Shown here one piece after another: positions 1 to 9,019 of a stretch of DNA of 64,000 nt. The translations under genes were made by a program, and so were the position numbers. Position 1 is the stretch's first letter; the number at the start of each line of letters is the position of its first letter. The stretch is from CALMEC01 sp963706315 (GTDB lineage Bacteria > Actinomycetota > Thermoleophilia > Miltoncostaeales > Miltoncostaeaceae), in NCBI GenBank assembly GCA_963706315.1, contig CAVPMA010000019.1:248001-312000 (forward strand). Direction: 5' to 3'. The notes under the pieces are model-generated. The model had not been told where the DNA came from and searched no databases. It saw only the letters and a program-made list of their open reading frames with translations.

Positions 1-1
1 G

Positions 2-1672
2 CTCGCGTCGATCGACAACGGCGTGAACAAGGTTGCCGAGGATGACCTCAAGACCGGCGAGACGTTCGGGATCCTCCTGGCGCTGATCATCCTGCTCGTC
101 GTCTTCGGCGCCCTGGTCTCGGCCCTCTTGCCGATCATCCTCGCGGTGGTCGCGATCGTGGTCGCGCTCGCCCTCACCGCCCTCGTCGGCCAGTTCGGCG
201 ACCTGTCGTTCTTCGTCACCAACATGATCACGATGATGGGCCTGGCGGTCGGGATCGACTACGCCCTGTTCATCGTGAGCAGGTACCGCGAGGAGCGTAC
301 CGACGGCGTCGAGAAGCTCGCCGCGATCGAGCGGGCCGGTGACACGTCGAGTCGCGCGGTCTTCTTCTCCGGCCTGACGGTCGTGGTGGCCCTCGCGGGG
401 CTGCTGATCGTCCCGATGTCGGTGTTCGTGAGCCTCGCGGTCGGCGCCATCCTCGTGGTGCTCTCGGCGATCGTCGCAGCGCTTACCCTGCTCCCGGCGC
501 TGCTGTCCGTGCTGGGCGACCGCATCGACGCGGGACGCGTGTCGCGGCTGGTGCCGAAGCGACTCCGCCGTGAGCGCAGCGAGGGCTTCTGGTCCCGCGC
601 GGCCGGCTGGGTGATGCGCAGGCCCGTGGCGAGCCTCGTCGTCAGCGCCGCGTTCCTGATCGTCCTCTCGATCCCCTACTGGGGCATCAACACGGGCGCG
701 TCGGGGGTGGACAGCCTGCCTCCGGGCCTGCAGGCCCGCCAGGGCTACGACATCCTTCAGCAGGAATTCGGGGTCGGCAGCGTCGCCCCGGCGCGGATCC
801 CGATCGAAGGCGACCCCGCGTCGCCGGCAAACAGCCAGGAGATCGCCCAGATCACCGCCGCGGTGGCGGGCGACCCGATCCTCGGCACCCCGAACGTCGA
901 GGACGGAGCGACCTCCGCGGGCGGCGTGCTCTCGATCCCGGTGAACGCCGACGCGACGAGCTCGGACGCCACCGGAGCCGTCAAGCGCCTTCGCGCGGTC
1001 ACGGATCTGCCGGTCGGCGGAGCGGCCGCCGAGAACCTCGACTACTTCGACATCGCAGACCGCTACCTGCCGATCGTCGTGGCGATCGTGCTGGCGCTGT
1101 CGTTCATCATCCTACTGCTCGCGTTCCGCTCGATCGTGGTCCCGCTGGTCGCGATCGTGCTGAACCTCCTGTCGGTGGGCGCGGCGTTCGGGCTGATGAC
1201 CCTCGTCAGCCAGATGGGCGTCGGCGCGGACATCTTCGGCTTCCAGCAGGTCGACACCGTCGAGGCCTGGATCCCGATATTCCTGTTCGCGGTCCTGTTC
1301 GGCTTGTCGATGGACTACCACGTGTTCCTGCTGTCGCGGATCCGCGAGCGATACCTCAAGACCGGCAGCAACGTCGACTCGATCACGCACGGGATCAGCT
1401 CGAGTGGACGGCTCATCACCGGTGCCGCCCTGATCATGGTCGCGGTGTTCGGCGGGTTCGCCGCCGGGCAGCTGGTGATGTTCCAGCAGATGGGCTTCGG
1501 CCTCGGCGTCGCCGTCCTGATCGACGCGACGATCGTGCGGGGCGTGCTGCTGCCCGCCACGATGCGGCTGCTGGGCGACGCCAACTGGCACCTGCCGAAG
1601 TCGCTGGACTGGCTCCCCCACGTCGCGATCGAGGGTCCCGCCCCGGTCAGCGAGGGAGCGCCGGCCTCGTAG
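2..1672 (+). CDS. MMPL/RND-family transporter, C-terminal part (5' end outside window)
   Basis: The frame is open to the window edge, so the N-terminal half is missing. The visible part has two sets of hydrophobic segments separated by an extracytoplasmic loop (about residues 230-340 of the visible piece). Each set has the MMPL signature of a small-residue helix with an Asp-Tyr pair followed by a basic loop: GLAVGIDYALFIVSRYREE near the start and FGLSMDYHVFLLSRIRE near the end. The family exports lipids or hydrophobic compounds using the proton gradient, with the intramembrane Asp-Tyr pairs as relay. Substrate cannot be told. It ends just before a strong hairpin shared with the convergent comEC. 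Confidence 0.9.
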   Translation, partial: LASIDNGVNKVAEDDLKTGETFGILLALIILLVVFGALVSALLPIILAVVAIVVALALTALVGQFGDLSFFVTNMITMMGLAVGIDYALFIVSRYREERTDGVEKLAAIERAGDTSSRAVFFSGLTVVVALAGLLIVPMSVFVSLAVGAILVVLSAIVAALTLLPALLSVLGDRIDAGRVSRLVPKRLRRERSEGFWSRAAGWVMRRPVASLVVSAAFLIVLSIPYWGINTGASGVDSLPPGLQARQGYDILQQEFGVGSVAPARIPIEGDPASPANSQEIAQITAAVAGDPILGTPNVEDGATSAGGVLSIPVNADATSSDATGAVKRLRAVTDLPVGGAAAENLDYFDIADRYLPIVVAIVLALSFIILLLAFRSIVVPLVAIVLNLLSVGAAFGLMTLVSQMGVGADIFGFQQVDTVEAWIPIFLFAVLFGLSMDYHVFLLSRIRERYLKTGSNVDSITHGISSSGRLITGAALIMVAVFGGFAAGQLVMFQQMGFGLGVAVLIDATIVRGVLLPATMRLLGDANWHLPKSLDWLPHVAIEGPAPVSEGAPAS

Positions 1673-1682
1673 GAGCCTGACC

Positions 1683-1717
1683 GTAGTGCCCGCCGGTGAT
1701 CGTCCGGCGGGCACTAC
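1683..1717. terminator. Bidirectional hairpin terminator between convergent mmpL and comEC
   Basis: A perfect 14-bp inverted repeat (1683-1696 and 1704-1717) closes a 7-nt loop. It sits 10 bases after the MMPL stop codon and directly abuts the comEC stop codon on the other strand, so it can serve both convergent genes. No long T run follows, as is common in high-GC actinobacteria. Confidence 0.8.
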
Positions 1718-1718
1718 G

Positions 1719-4058
1719 TCACCGTCCCCGCTCGACGAACACGTCGAGCCCACCGGCGCCGGCGGCCACCGTGGTGCTTCCGGATCGATCGGTCCGGAGC
1801 ACCGCGACTCCGCCCGCAGCGAGCGCCGCCAGCGTGCCCGCCTCCGGATGCCCGTGACGGTTCGGGTCGCCGACCGAGATCAGGGCGACGCTCGGGTGGA
1901 GCCGGCGAAGCAGATCGGGGAGCCCGGCGTCGGCCGATCCGTGGTGCGAGACCTTGAGCACGTCCACGCCCTCCAGCGCGAGCCGGCCCAACACCCCGCT
2001 CTCCGCGTCGGCCGTGAGGAGCGCCGCGACCCCCGCTGCAGACGCCCGCATCACGAGGCTGGCGTCGTTCGGATCGTCCGGCGGCGGCTGACTTGCCCGG
2101 GGCCACAGCACGTCGAGCCGCCACCCACCGGCCCGGACGCCGTCGCCCGCGAACACGCGCCGCACCGCGATGCCCCGGCGCCGAGCCGCAGCCTCGACGA
2201 CGGGCAGCGCGACTGGCGCGATCACCATGCCCACGTTCAGACGATCGATGATGTCCGCAGCCGCCCCGGCGTGGTCGAGCTGATCGTGGGTGATCGCCAG
2301 GACGTCGAGCCGACGGACACCCACCCGGTCGAGTGCCCCCAGCACCGGCGGCGGCGAGCCCGGCGGTCCCGTGTCGACGAGGACTGCCGCCCCTTCGGGC
2401 GAGCGCAGCAGGATCGCGTCGCCCTGCCCGACGTCCAGCGCGGTGACCGCGGGCGCCGCGGGCCACGGGGCCGGGGGGGCCATCGACGGGATGGCAGCGG
2501 CGATCGCGCCACTCAGGGCGGCGACGGCACACGCCAACGCCGCCCGTGAGATCCGCCTGCCGACGGGAGGGCCGGTGGCGCGCCACAGCCGGCCGGCGAG
2601 CAGCGTGACGGCGACCGCCGGCAACCCGGCGACGGCCGCGGTCCACGTCGGCAACTCGACGCTCGCGCCGGGGACCGCCGCGGCAGCCTCGGCGAGCATG
2701 ATCAGCCCCCACGCGCCGACGCCGGCGAGCCACCCGGCGATCGCCGCCAGCGGGATGGCCACGGCTCCGAGCGCGATGCCGGCGAGGGCCAGCACGACGA
2801 TCGGCCCGGCGAGCGGAACCGCGACGACGTTCACCACCAAGCCTGCGAGCGAAAGCTGCCCGAAATGCCAGATCACCACCGGGGCGGTCGCCATCGCGGC
2901 CCCCCCGGCCTGCCCGGCCAGGTCGGCGAGGCGGCCCGGGAGCGCTCCGGCGAGCCATGTCGCGAGCGGTGGCGCGACGGCGAAGATCCCGGCGACGGCC
3001 GCGAAGGACAGCTGCAGGCCGGGGTCGCCGATCGCGCGGGGCTGATGCAACACGAGCAGCGTGAGGCCCGCCAGCAGCAGATACCACCGCTCGGTCGGAC
3101 GTGAGCGCAACTGCCCGGCAAGGCCGAGCGCACCGACGATCCCGGCGCGCGCGACCGACGCACCCCCGTCGCACGCGAGACAGTAGGCGACGAGCACGAA
3201 CACCGCGATGGCCGTTGCCGACCTTCGCCCAAGGCCTATGGTCCGGAGCAAGGCGAGCACCGCCAGCGCGACGATGGTGACGTTCTGGCCGGAAACCGCC
3301 AGCAGATGCCACAGGCCCGCGTCGCGGAACGCCTGGGCGGTGTCCCCGGACAGGTCCTGCCCGCCGCCGAGCGCCATCCCGCGCACGACGACCCTCGGCT
3401 GACCGGACGCTCCGACGCCGGCCACCCGCGCCGCGGCATTGCGCCACCTGTCGCGAAGCCCGCGGAGTCCGCCGCGACGGCCCCCTTGGGTCGCCGTCGC
3501 AATCTCGAGGCGCCCGGCGATCGCGCTCCGGGCGAGGTGCGCCCGCCACCATCCCGGCGAACGAGCCGTCGCGGCGGGGACGATCCGTCCGGCGACGCGA
3601 AGCACCTGGCCGATGGCGGGGCCCCCGAGCGTGTCGTTCGAAAGCTCGGCGATGAGCCGGGTGCCGGAGGGCACGGGCCGCCCGACTCTCCTATTCAGTT
3701 CGCGGGCGCGCACGCGTACCCGGATGCCCCGGGCCGAGTTCTGCGCAGGGCCGTCGACTTCCACCGTGCCGCTCACCGCCACCGGCAGGTCGAGGTCCGG
3801 CGGCGTCGTCGCAGCCAGCCGGGCTCCTGCCCACCCCCAGCCGGTGGCTGCCAGCGTCGCGGCCAGCAGCACCAGCGCGCCGCGCGCGCCACCGGCTCCG
3901 ATGGCCACCACCGCCGCCGCCGCGAACCCCGCGGCGACCGGCCAGATCAGCCCCGGAGGCCGCACCGCCAGGGCGAGCAGCGTGCCTGCGACCAGCGCCG
4001 CCAGCAGCACGTGCGGCGTGTGGCGCAGCACGGCGGGCGCGCGGGCCCGGACGATCAC
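1719..4058 (-). CDS. comEC: ComEC/Rec2 DNA-uptake channel protein
   Basis: About 779 residues. The N-terminal part has several membrane segments and a DUF4131-like domain, the middle is the multi-pass competence domain (motif WHLLAVSGQNVT), and the C-terminal third is a metallo-beta-lactamase-like domain with DVGQGDAILL, THDQLDHAG and SHHGSADAG. The family forms the membrane channel through which single-stranded DNA enters the cytoplasm; the MBL domain is thought to degrade the other strand. The open frame extends upstream, but the start is placed at GTG 4058, eight bases after the comEA stop, because longer versions would overlap comEA by over 100 bp. Cotranscribed with comEA. Confidence 0.92.
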   Translation of the reverse strand: MIVRARAPAVLRHTPHVLLAALVAGTLLALAVRPPGLIWPVAAGFAAAAVVAIGAGGARGALVLLAATLAATGWGWAGARLAATTPPDLDLPVAVSGTVEVDGPAQNSARGIRVRVRARELNRRVGRPVPSGTRLIAELSNDTLGGPAIGQVLRVAGRIVPAATARSPGWWRAHLARSAIAGRLEIATATQGGRRGGLRGLRDRWRNAAARVAGVGASGQPRVVVRGMALGGGQDLSGDTAQAFRDAGLWHLLAVSGQNVTIVALAVLALLRTIGLGRRSATAIAVFVLVAYCLACDGGASVARAGIVGALGLAGQLRSRPTERWYLLLAGLTLLVLHQPRAIGDPGLQLSFAAVAGIFAVAPPLATWLAGALPGRLADLAGQAGGAAMATAPVVIWHFGQLSLAGLVVNVVAVPLAGPIVVLALAGIALGAVAIPLAAIAGWLAGVGAWGLIMLAEAAAAVPGASVELPTWTAAVAGLPAVAVTLLAGRLWRATGPPVGRRISRAALACAVAALSGAIAAAIPSMAPPAPWPAAPAVTALDVGQGDAILLRSPEGAAVLVDTGPPGSPPPVLGALDRVGVRRLDVLAITHDQLDHAGAAADIIDRLNVGMVIAPVALPVVEAAARRRGIAVRRVFAGDGVRAGGWRLDVLWPRASQPPPDDPNDASLVMRASAAGVAALLTADAESGVLGRLALEGVDVLKVSHHGSADAGLPDLLRRLHPSVALISVGDPNRHGHPEAGTLAALAAGGVAVLRTDRSGSTTVAAGAGGLDVFVERGR

Positions 4059-4065
4059 CCCCGAC

Positions 4066-4644
4066 TCACGGCGTGACCTTTCCGCGGATGGCGTCCAGGC
4101 GCGTCTGGCCGATGCCGGGGACGTCGAGGAGCCCGTCGACCGACGAGAAGCCGCCATGCTGAGCTCGCCAGGCGACGATGCGCGCGGCGAGCGTCGGTCC
4201 GATGCCATCGAGGGCGTCCAGTTGCTCCACCGTCGCCGACGAGAGGCTTACGGGCCCGCTGGCCAGACCCCCTCCACCCGTCGAGCCCGCGGCTGCCGTT
4301 GCGGCACGCCGTGGCACGAGCACCTGCTGACCGTCCTGCAGCGGGGCAGCGAGGTTGACGAGACCGAGCTCGGCGAGCGGCGTCGGCCCTCCCGCGAGGC
4401 GTATCGCCTGGATCACCCGTCCGTCGCCAGCGATGCGGTAGACGCCCGGCTTGCGCACCGCTCCGGCGACGTGCACGAGCAATTCGGTCGGCGGGCGCTG
4501 GGCAACGACCGCCGGCCGCGACGAGTCCGGCTGGGTGGCGGCCGGTGAGCGGCCGGCGATGCGCCAGGCGAGCGCGCCGAGGGCGACCGCCAGGAGCAGG
4601 TACGCCCAGCCGGATCGGCGCAGCCACGGGACGAGACGATCCAT
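4066..4644 (-). CDS. comEA: ComEA-type DNA-binding protein (SLBB plus helix-hairpin-helix)
   Basis: 192 residues. An N-terminal membrane anchor (around residues 12-30) is followed by a SLBB domain (LLVHVAGAVRKPGVYR, about 75-130) and a C-terminal double helix-hairpin-helix domain (LDALDGIGPTLAARI and LLDVPGIGQTRLDAI). In competence systems the anchored protein binds incoming double-stranded DNA outside the membrane and hands it to ComEC. It lies immediately upstream of comEC with a 7-base gap, giving the usual comEA-comEC operon. Assembly of a full uptake system would need pilus genes that are not in this window. Confidence 0.92.
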   Translation of the reverse strand: MDRLVPWLRRSGWAYLLLAVALGALAWRIAGRSPAATQPDSSRPAVVAQRPPTELLVHVAGAVRKPGVYRIAGDGRVIQAIRLAGGPTPLAELGLVNLAAPLQDGQQVLVPRRAATAAAGSTGGGGLASGPVSLSSATVEQLDALDGIGPTLAARIVAWRAQHGGFSSVDGLLDVPGIGQTRLDAIRGKVTP

Positions 4645-4740
4645 GACCCGAGGCTAAGGAGCGACATGTGACGCGGGTGGCACGGCGTGTGCCAAGTGCG
4701 TCACGTCACCGTGAATCTTCGAGTCCGTTTCGGGAGAGGT

Positions 4741-4771
4741 GCTGAGCCCCGTTCCGAAACGGCCGCTCAGC
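4741..4771 (-). terminator. Hairpin terminator downstream of leuS
   Basis: Inverted arms GCTGAGC (4741-4747) and GCTCAGC (4765-4771) enclose a second pair CCGTT/AACGG with a 4-nt loop. The structure starts four bases past the leuS stop codon. An overlapping 9-bp repeat (4725-4733 with 4754-4762) offers an alternative fold. Confidence 0.65.
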
Positions 4772-4774
4772 GGA

Positions 4775-7303
4775 TCAGATCACCAGGTTCACGAGGCGGT
4801 CGGCCACGACGATCTCGCGGCGGATCGCATGCCCGTCGAGCGCCGCCTGCACCTTGGGCAGCGAGCGCGCCCTCGCGGCGAGCTCGTCCTCGGCGAGCCC
4901 GGCGGGCACCTCGAGCCGGTCGCGGAGCTTGCCGTTGACCTGCACGACCACCGTCACCGCCTCCCGCTCCAGGAATGCTTCGTCGGCGTCGGGCCACGGC
5001 GCCACCCAGAGCCGCTCGCCGCCAAGGGCCTCCCACAGCTCGGACGCGACGTGCGGCGCGAAGACGAACAGCAGCGAGACCACGGTCTGGGTCGCGTAGC
5101 GCAGCGCATGCGCGCCGGCATCGCCCGAGAGCGTACCCTCCGACCGTGCCTTGGTGGCGTCGTTCACGAGCTCCTGGATTGCGGAGATCGCGGTGTGGAA
5201 CGAGAACCGCTCGCCGATGTCGCCGCTGACCTTCGCGATCGTCGCCTCGGTCTTCCGCACGAGCGCCAGCGCGGCGGGGTCGTCTCGGATCGCATCGATC
5301 GACGGGCGCTCCACCAGCGTCGCCCCCTCCTGCCCGGCCGTCAGCCGCCAGACCCGGTCGAGGAACCGCCGCTGCCCCTCGATGCCGTGGTCGGACCATT
5401 CGGCATCGTCCGCGGCGGGCCCCATGAAGAGGACGTAGAGGCGAAGGGTGTCGGCGCCGAACCGGTCGATCATCTCGTCCGGGGCGACGACGTTGCCCTT
5501 GCTCTTGCTCATCTTCGCGCCCTGGTAGTAGATCATCCCCTGCGTGAACAGGCGGGCGAATGGCTCGGCGACCCCGACGTATCCCAGGTCGTACAGCACC
5601 TTGGTGAAGAAGCGGGCATACAGCAGATGCAGGATCGCGTGCTCGACGCCGCCGATGTACTGGTCGACCGGCAGCCAGTAGTCCACCACCTCGCGCTCGA
5701 ACGCGGCGGTGGACAGGTGCGGAGCCGTGTAGCGCAGGAAGTACCAGGACGAGTCGACGAAGGTGTCCATGGTGTCGGTCTCGCGCCGGGCAGGGCCGCC
5801 GCAGGCGGGGCAGGTCGTCTCGACGAACGCCGCGTTGGCGGCGATCGGGCTCAGGCCCTTGGGCGCGTAGTCGTCGACCTCCGGCAGCAGCACCGGGAGC
5901 TCGTCGTCGGGCACGGCGACGACCCCGCACCCCTCGCAATGCACCACCGGGATCGGCGCGCCCCAGTAGCGCTGGCGCGAGATAAGCCAGTCGCGCAGGC
6001 GGTAGCCCACCGTGGCCTCGCCCAACCCCCGCTCAGCGAGCCACGCGGCGATCGCCCGCTTGGCGTCCTCCACCCCGAGCCCGTCGAGGAAGCCCGAGTT
6101 CACGAGCACTCCGTCACCCGGCTCGGCGGCCTCGAGCGGCGCGTCCGGCGCGACGTCCGGGGCCGCGATGACGCGGCGGACCGGAAGGTCGTATGCCGTC
6201 GCGAAGGCGAAGTCGCGCTCGTCGTGCGCGGGCACCGCCATGATCGCCCCCGTGCCGTAGTCCATCAGGACGTAGTCGGCCACCCACACGGGGATCGCCT
6301 CGCCGTTGACCGGGTTCACGACGTGGCGCCCAACGAACACGCCCGTCTTGGGCCGCTCCGCGGCGCTGCGATCGGCGATGTCGGCACGCGCCGCCTGCCG
6401 GACGTACTCGGTGACCTCCGCCGCCTCCGGGCGGCCCTCAACGAGCTGCGGCACGAGCGGATGCTCCGGAGCGAGCAGGAAGAACGTGGCGCCGAAGAGC
6501 GTGTCGGGCCGCGTGGTGAACACCTCGATCGCGTGCTCGCCGTCGTCGGTGGTGAACGTCACGCCGGCGCCCTCGGATCGCCCGATCCAGTTGCGTTGCA
6601 TGGTGAGGACACGCTCCGGCCAGTCGACCAGCGTGCCCATGTCGTCCAGCAGCCGTTGCGCGTAGTCGGTGATCCGCAGGAACCACTGCGACAGCTGGCG
6701 CAGCTCGACCTGGCTACCGCAGCGCTCGCAGGCGCCGTCGATGACCTGCTCGTTCGCCAGCACCGTCTGGTCGACCGGGCACCAGTTGACGGCAGCCTCC
6801 CGCCGCTCCGCCAGGCCCTTCTCGAAGAACCGCAGGAACAGCCACTGCGTCCAGCGGTAGTACTCCGGGTCGCAGGTCGCGATCTCGGTCTCCCAGTCAA
6901 TCGAGAACCCGAGCCGCCGAAGCTGCCCCCGGATGCGGGCGATGTTGCGCCGGGTGACCTCCGCCGGCGGCTGGCCGGTGCGGATCGCCGCATTCTCGGC
7001 GGGGAGGCCGAACGCGTCGTAGCCCATCGGGTGGAACACCGACCACCCCTGCCGGCGGCGAGAGTGCGCGACGACGTCGCCCATGGTGTAGTTCTTGACG
7101 TGGCCCATGTGGGCTTCGCCCGACGGGTACGGCAGCATCTCCAGTACGTACGCCTTCTCCCGATCAGGGGCGCCCGGGGGCAGGCCGTCGCGTGAGATCG
7201 GCTCGGCGTGGAATGCGCGTTCCGCGTTCCACGTGGCCTGCCACTTTGCCTCCACGGCCTGAGGGTCGTAGCGTTCAGGGAGCGTGGAGATCCGTTCGGG
7301 CAT
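4775..7303 (-). CDS. leuS: Leucyl-tRNA synthetase
   Basis: 842 residues, the normal bacterial length. Class I signatures are clear: the HIGH box appears as HMGH in PYPSGEAHMGHVKNYTMGDV near residue 50, and KMSKSKGN lies near residue 580. Between them are the CP1 editing domain and a Cys pair (CERCG). The C-terminus has the anticodon-binding and tRNA-contact domains. It charges tRNA-Leu with leucine in the cytoplasm. Start is ATG 7303 (MPERISTLPERYDP); the frame remains open upstream but that stretch is the divergent promoter and acetyltransferase gene. Confidence 0.97.
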   Translation of the reverse strand: MPERISTLPERYDPQAVEAKWQATWNAERAFHAEPISRDGLPPGAPDREKAYVLEMLPYPSGEAHMGHVKNYTMGDVVAHSRRRQGWSVFHPMGYDAFGLPAENAAIRTGQPPAEVTRRNIARIRGQLRRLGFSIDWETEIATCDPEYYRWTQWLFLRFFEKGLAERREAAVNWCPVDQTVLANEQVIDGACERCGSQVELRQLSQWFLRITDYAQRLLDDMGTLVDWPERVLTMQRNWIGRSEGAGVTFTTDDGEHAIEVFTTRPDTLFGATFFLLAPEHPLVPQLVEGRPEAAEVTEYVRQAARADIADRSAAERPKTGVFVGRHVVNPVNGEAIPVWVADYVLMDYGTGAIMAVPAHDERDFAFATAYDLPVRRVIAAPDVAPDAPLEAAEPGDGVLVNSGFLDGLGVEDAKRAIAAWLAERGLGEATVGYRLRDWLISRQRYWGAPIPVVHCEGCGVVAVPDDELPVLLPEVDDYAPKGLSPIAANAAFVETTCPACGGPARRETDTMDTFVDSSWYFLRYTAPHLSTAAFEREVVDYWLPVDQYIGGVEHAILHLLYARFFTKVLYDLGYVGVAEPFARLFTQGMIYYQGAKMSKSKGNVVAPDEMIDRFGADTLRLYVLFMGPAADDAEWSDHGIEGQRRFLDRVWRLTAGQEGATLVERPSIDAIRDDPAALALVRKTEATIAKVSGDIGERFSFHTAISAIQELVNDATKARSEGTLSGDAGAHALRYATQTVVSLLFVFAPHVASELWEALGGERLWVAPWPDADEAFLEREAVTVVVQVNGKLRDRLEVPAGLAEDELAARARSLPKVQAALDGHAIRREIVVADRLVNLVI

Positions 7304-7342
7304 CGGCAGCCGAGTATATCGGCCAGTTTTCGGGGGTTTGAC

Positions 7343-7777
7343 GTGGCGACGCTGAGGCCGGCCGTCGTTGTGCACGACGCCGACCCCGACCGTCATTTCG
7401 ACGGGATCCTCGCCCTCTACCGGGCACACGGCTGGATCCACGCGACGGATCCTGCCCGGCTGCGCACCGCGATTACGTGCTCGTCGGCGTCGCTGGTCGC
7501 CCTCGAGGACGACGACGTGGTGGTCGGCTACGCCCGTGCGCTGTCGGACGAGGCGTTCGCCGTTTACATCGCGGACATCCTGGTGCGACCGGACCGGCAG
7601 CGCCGCGGGATCGGCAGCACGCTGCTCTCCGCGCTGCTCGACCGCTACCCCATCGACACCTTTCACCACCAGGTGCTGGTGTCCGAGCGCGGAGCGGAGG
7701 GCTTCTACCGCCGCCACGGGCTCACGGCCGTCTCCGCCTACGGGCTGACGGCGTTCATCCGCTCCCGCGATCCCTGA
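7343..7777 (+). CDS. GNAT-family N-acetyltransferase
   Basis: 144 residues from GTG 7343, divergent from leuS with a 39-bp gap. The acetyl-CoA binding motif A is visible as ILVRPDRQRRGIGSTLL (R-x-x-G-x-G/A form) around residues 78-95, followed by a typical C-terminal strand ending in AFIRSRDP. The family transfers an acetyl group from acetyl-CoA to an amine. The acceptor cannot be predicted. An upstream ATG in the same frame at 7208 lies inside leuS and is not favoured. Confidence 0.85.
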   Translation: MATLRPAVVVHDADPDRHFDGILALYRAHGWIHATDPARLRTAITCSSASLVALEDDDVVVGYARALSDEAFAVYIADILVRPDRQRRGIGSTLLSALLDRYPIDTFHHQVLVSERGAEGFYRRHGLTAVSAYGLTAFIRSRDP

Positions 7778-7783
7778 GCGGCG

Positions 7784-7993
7784 TCAGTCCGAGTCGTTCC
7801 GGACGATCCCCGCGCGCTCGGCGAGGACCTGGGCCCGCCCGCGCTCGTCCAAGTGGGCGGAGTCGATCAGGTCGCGCACGGTCGCCCGTACCTCTTCGCA
7901 GCTGATCCCAAGCCGCCGCGCGATCCGACGGTCGGAGCGCCCGTCCCGAAGAAGCTCCAGGATCTTCTGCGTCCGGGCGTCGGTTTGCGTCAT
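7784..7993 (-). CDS. Small helix-turn-helix protein
   Basis: 69 residues from ATG 7993 (MTQTDARTQKILELL). The middle, LLRDGRSDRRIARRLGISCE, has the shape of a LuxR/GerE- or sigma-4-like helix-turn-helix: a short helix, a turn with Gly, and a recognition helix. It has no other domain, so it may be a small DNA-binding adaptor. It is convergent with the GNAT gene, with six bases between the stop codons. No precise family can be named. Confidence 0.6.
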   Translation of the reverse strand: MTQTDARTQKILELLRDGRSDRRIARRLGISCEEVRATVRDLIDSAHLDERGRAQVLAERAGIVRNDSD

Positions 7994-8175
7994 CGTCGCC
8001 CCGCTCACCGGGCGCCACGACCTGTGGGCTCGGCGATCGACGACCCGAGACGCTCGGATGGCGACTGTCGACTCATCTGGCGGTCGTATCGTCTCTGATC
8101 GGTGGTTCCTTGAGGGCAACGAGATGGAAATGCGTCACCCATGTCATCCCCCAGCGCCGTCCCGAGCCCACCGAC

Positions 8176-8589
8176 TCAGCTTGGGCCGGCGAATCCGACG
8201 TCGGCGAGTTCGCGCGCCAGCTCCGGTCCGGGGTCTCGCGGCACCAGGAAGTACCACCAGTTGCGGCGCTCGGTCGCCCCGGTCGCCGTCGACGGCTCCC
8301 CCCAGACGCACCGGCCCGCTGGGACGGTGGCGCGACGCATCCGTTCGTCGGCGGCCCGAAGCCGGGCGAGCAGCGGGCCGTCCGGCTCCGGCATCGACCC
8401 GAGGACGACCTCGATGATCTGGCGGGCGTCGAGGTCGTTGAGGTAGTCGTCGAGGCCGAGCGGGTACCCCCGCTCCACCTCTTCCGCGGTGTGCTCCCAG
8501 TCGGCGACCAGGCCGTCGAGGCCGCCGTCCACCACGTGGTCGGCCACGCCGCGCGCGCGGAGGAAGCGCCTGATCGGGTCGTCGGTCAT
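8176..8589 (-). CDS. Hypothetical protein coupled to BECR-like lipoprotein; candidate immunity protein
   Basis: 137 residues, acidic, no signal peptide, so probably cytosolic. Visible segments include LDDYLNDLDARQIIEVVLG and a Trp-rich part RRNWWYFLVPRDPGPEL. Its ATG (8589) overlaps the stop codon of the upstream lipoprotein gene as ATGA, so translation is probably coupled. I do not recognise the family. The arrangement of a secreted or surface RNase-like domain followed by a coupled small acidic cytosolic protein is what toxin-immunity pairs look like, which is the reason for the candidate role; this is inference from context only. Confidence 0.65.
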   Translation of the reverse strand: MTDDPIRRFLRARGVADHVVDGGLDGLVADWEHTAEEVERGYPLGLDDYLNDLDARQIIEVVLGSMPEPDGPLLARLRAADERMRRATVPAGRCVWGEPSTATGATERRNWWYFLVPRDPGPELARELADVGFAGPS

Positions 8590-8987
8590 CGTCGTGCCTG
8601 CCGCCGGAAGTATCGCTCCCCGTCGTTCGGGGCGAAGAACGTCCGGATCACGCCGTCGTCGGCGAACGCGACGAACGCCCCGCTGGCCCGGTCGAATCGG
8701 GTGATCACGCCGTCCTGCCGCACGGCCTGCAGGACCGTGCCGCCGACCGGCCGGTCCCGCAGGGTCTGCGCGAGACGCAGGTACTCGTCGCGGCTGATTG
8801 ATCCGAACTCCCGGCCGTGCTTGCGGTAGTGCTCGTCGAGGCGCTCCGCGGTGCGGAAGCCGATGTTGGGCCGCGTGATCGCGACGGCGGCCGTCGACGC
8901 CCCACCGGCGTCCCGGCCGCCGCACCCAGCCAGGAGGGCGCCGCCGAGCAGCAGCCCGAGGAGGGCCGCGACGATGCTCCGTCGCAA
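8586..8987 (-). CDS. Lipoprotein with a barnase/EndoU/colicin-RelE (BECR)-like toxin domain
   Basis: 133 residues from TTG 8987. A signal peptide with lipobox LLAGC (Cys 22) predicts lipid anchoring outside the membrane. The rest matches the pattern I know from BECR-type RNase toxin domains: HYRKHGREFG at 53-62, then a conserved SxxEYLRLAQ helix, TRFDRASGAF, and RTFFAPNDG near the end. The family cuts RNA in polymorphic toxins and phage proteins. Here the domain is not behind a long toxin delivery module but directly on a lipoprotein, which is unusual. TTG start and weak ribosome site make the exact N-terminus less certain. Confidence 0.65.
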   Translation of the reverse strand: MRRSIVAALLGLLLGGALLAGCGGRDAGGASTAAVAITRPNIGFRTAERLDEHYRKHGREFGSISRDEYLRLAQTLRDRPVGGTVLQAVRQDGVITRFDRASGAFVAFADDGVIRTFFAPNDGERYFRRQARR

Positions 8988-9019
8988 TTAGCCGCCCGCC
9001 GTGCGCGAGCAGCGGCGGG

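Noticed and set aside
4739..7195. Very long open frame on the plus strand opposite leuS
   Set aside because: High-GC codon use keeps the antisense frame open. The peptide is Arg/His/Val-rich with no domain, while the minus strand gives a complete leucyl-tRNA synthetase.
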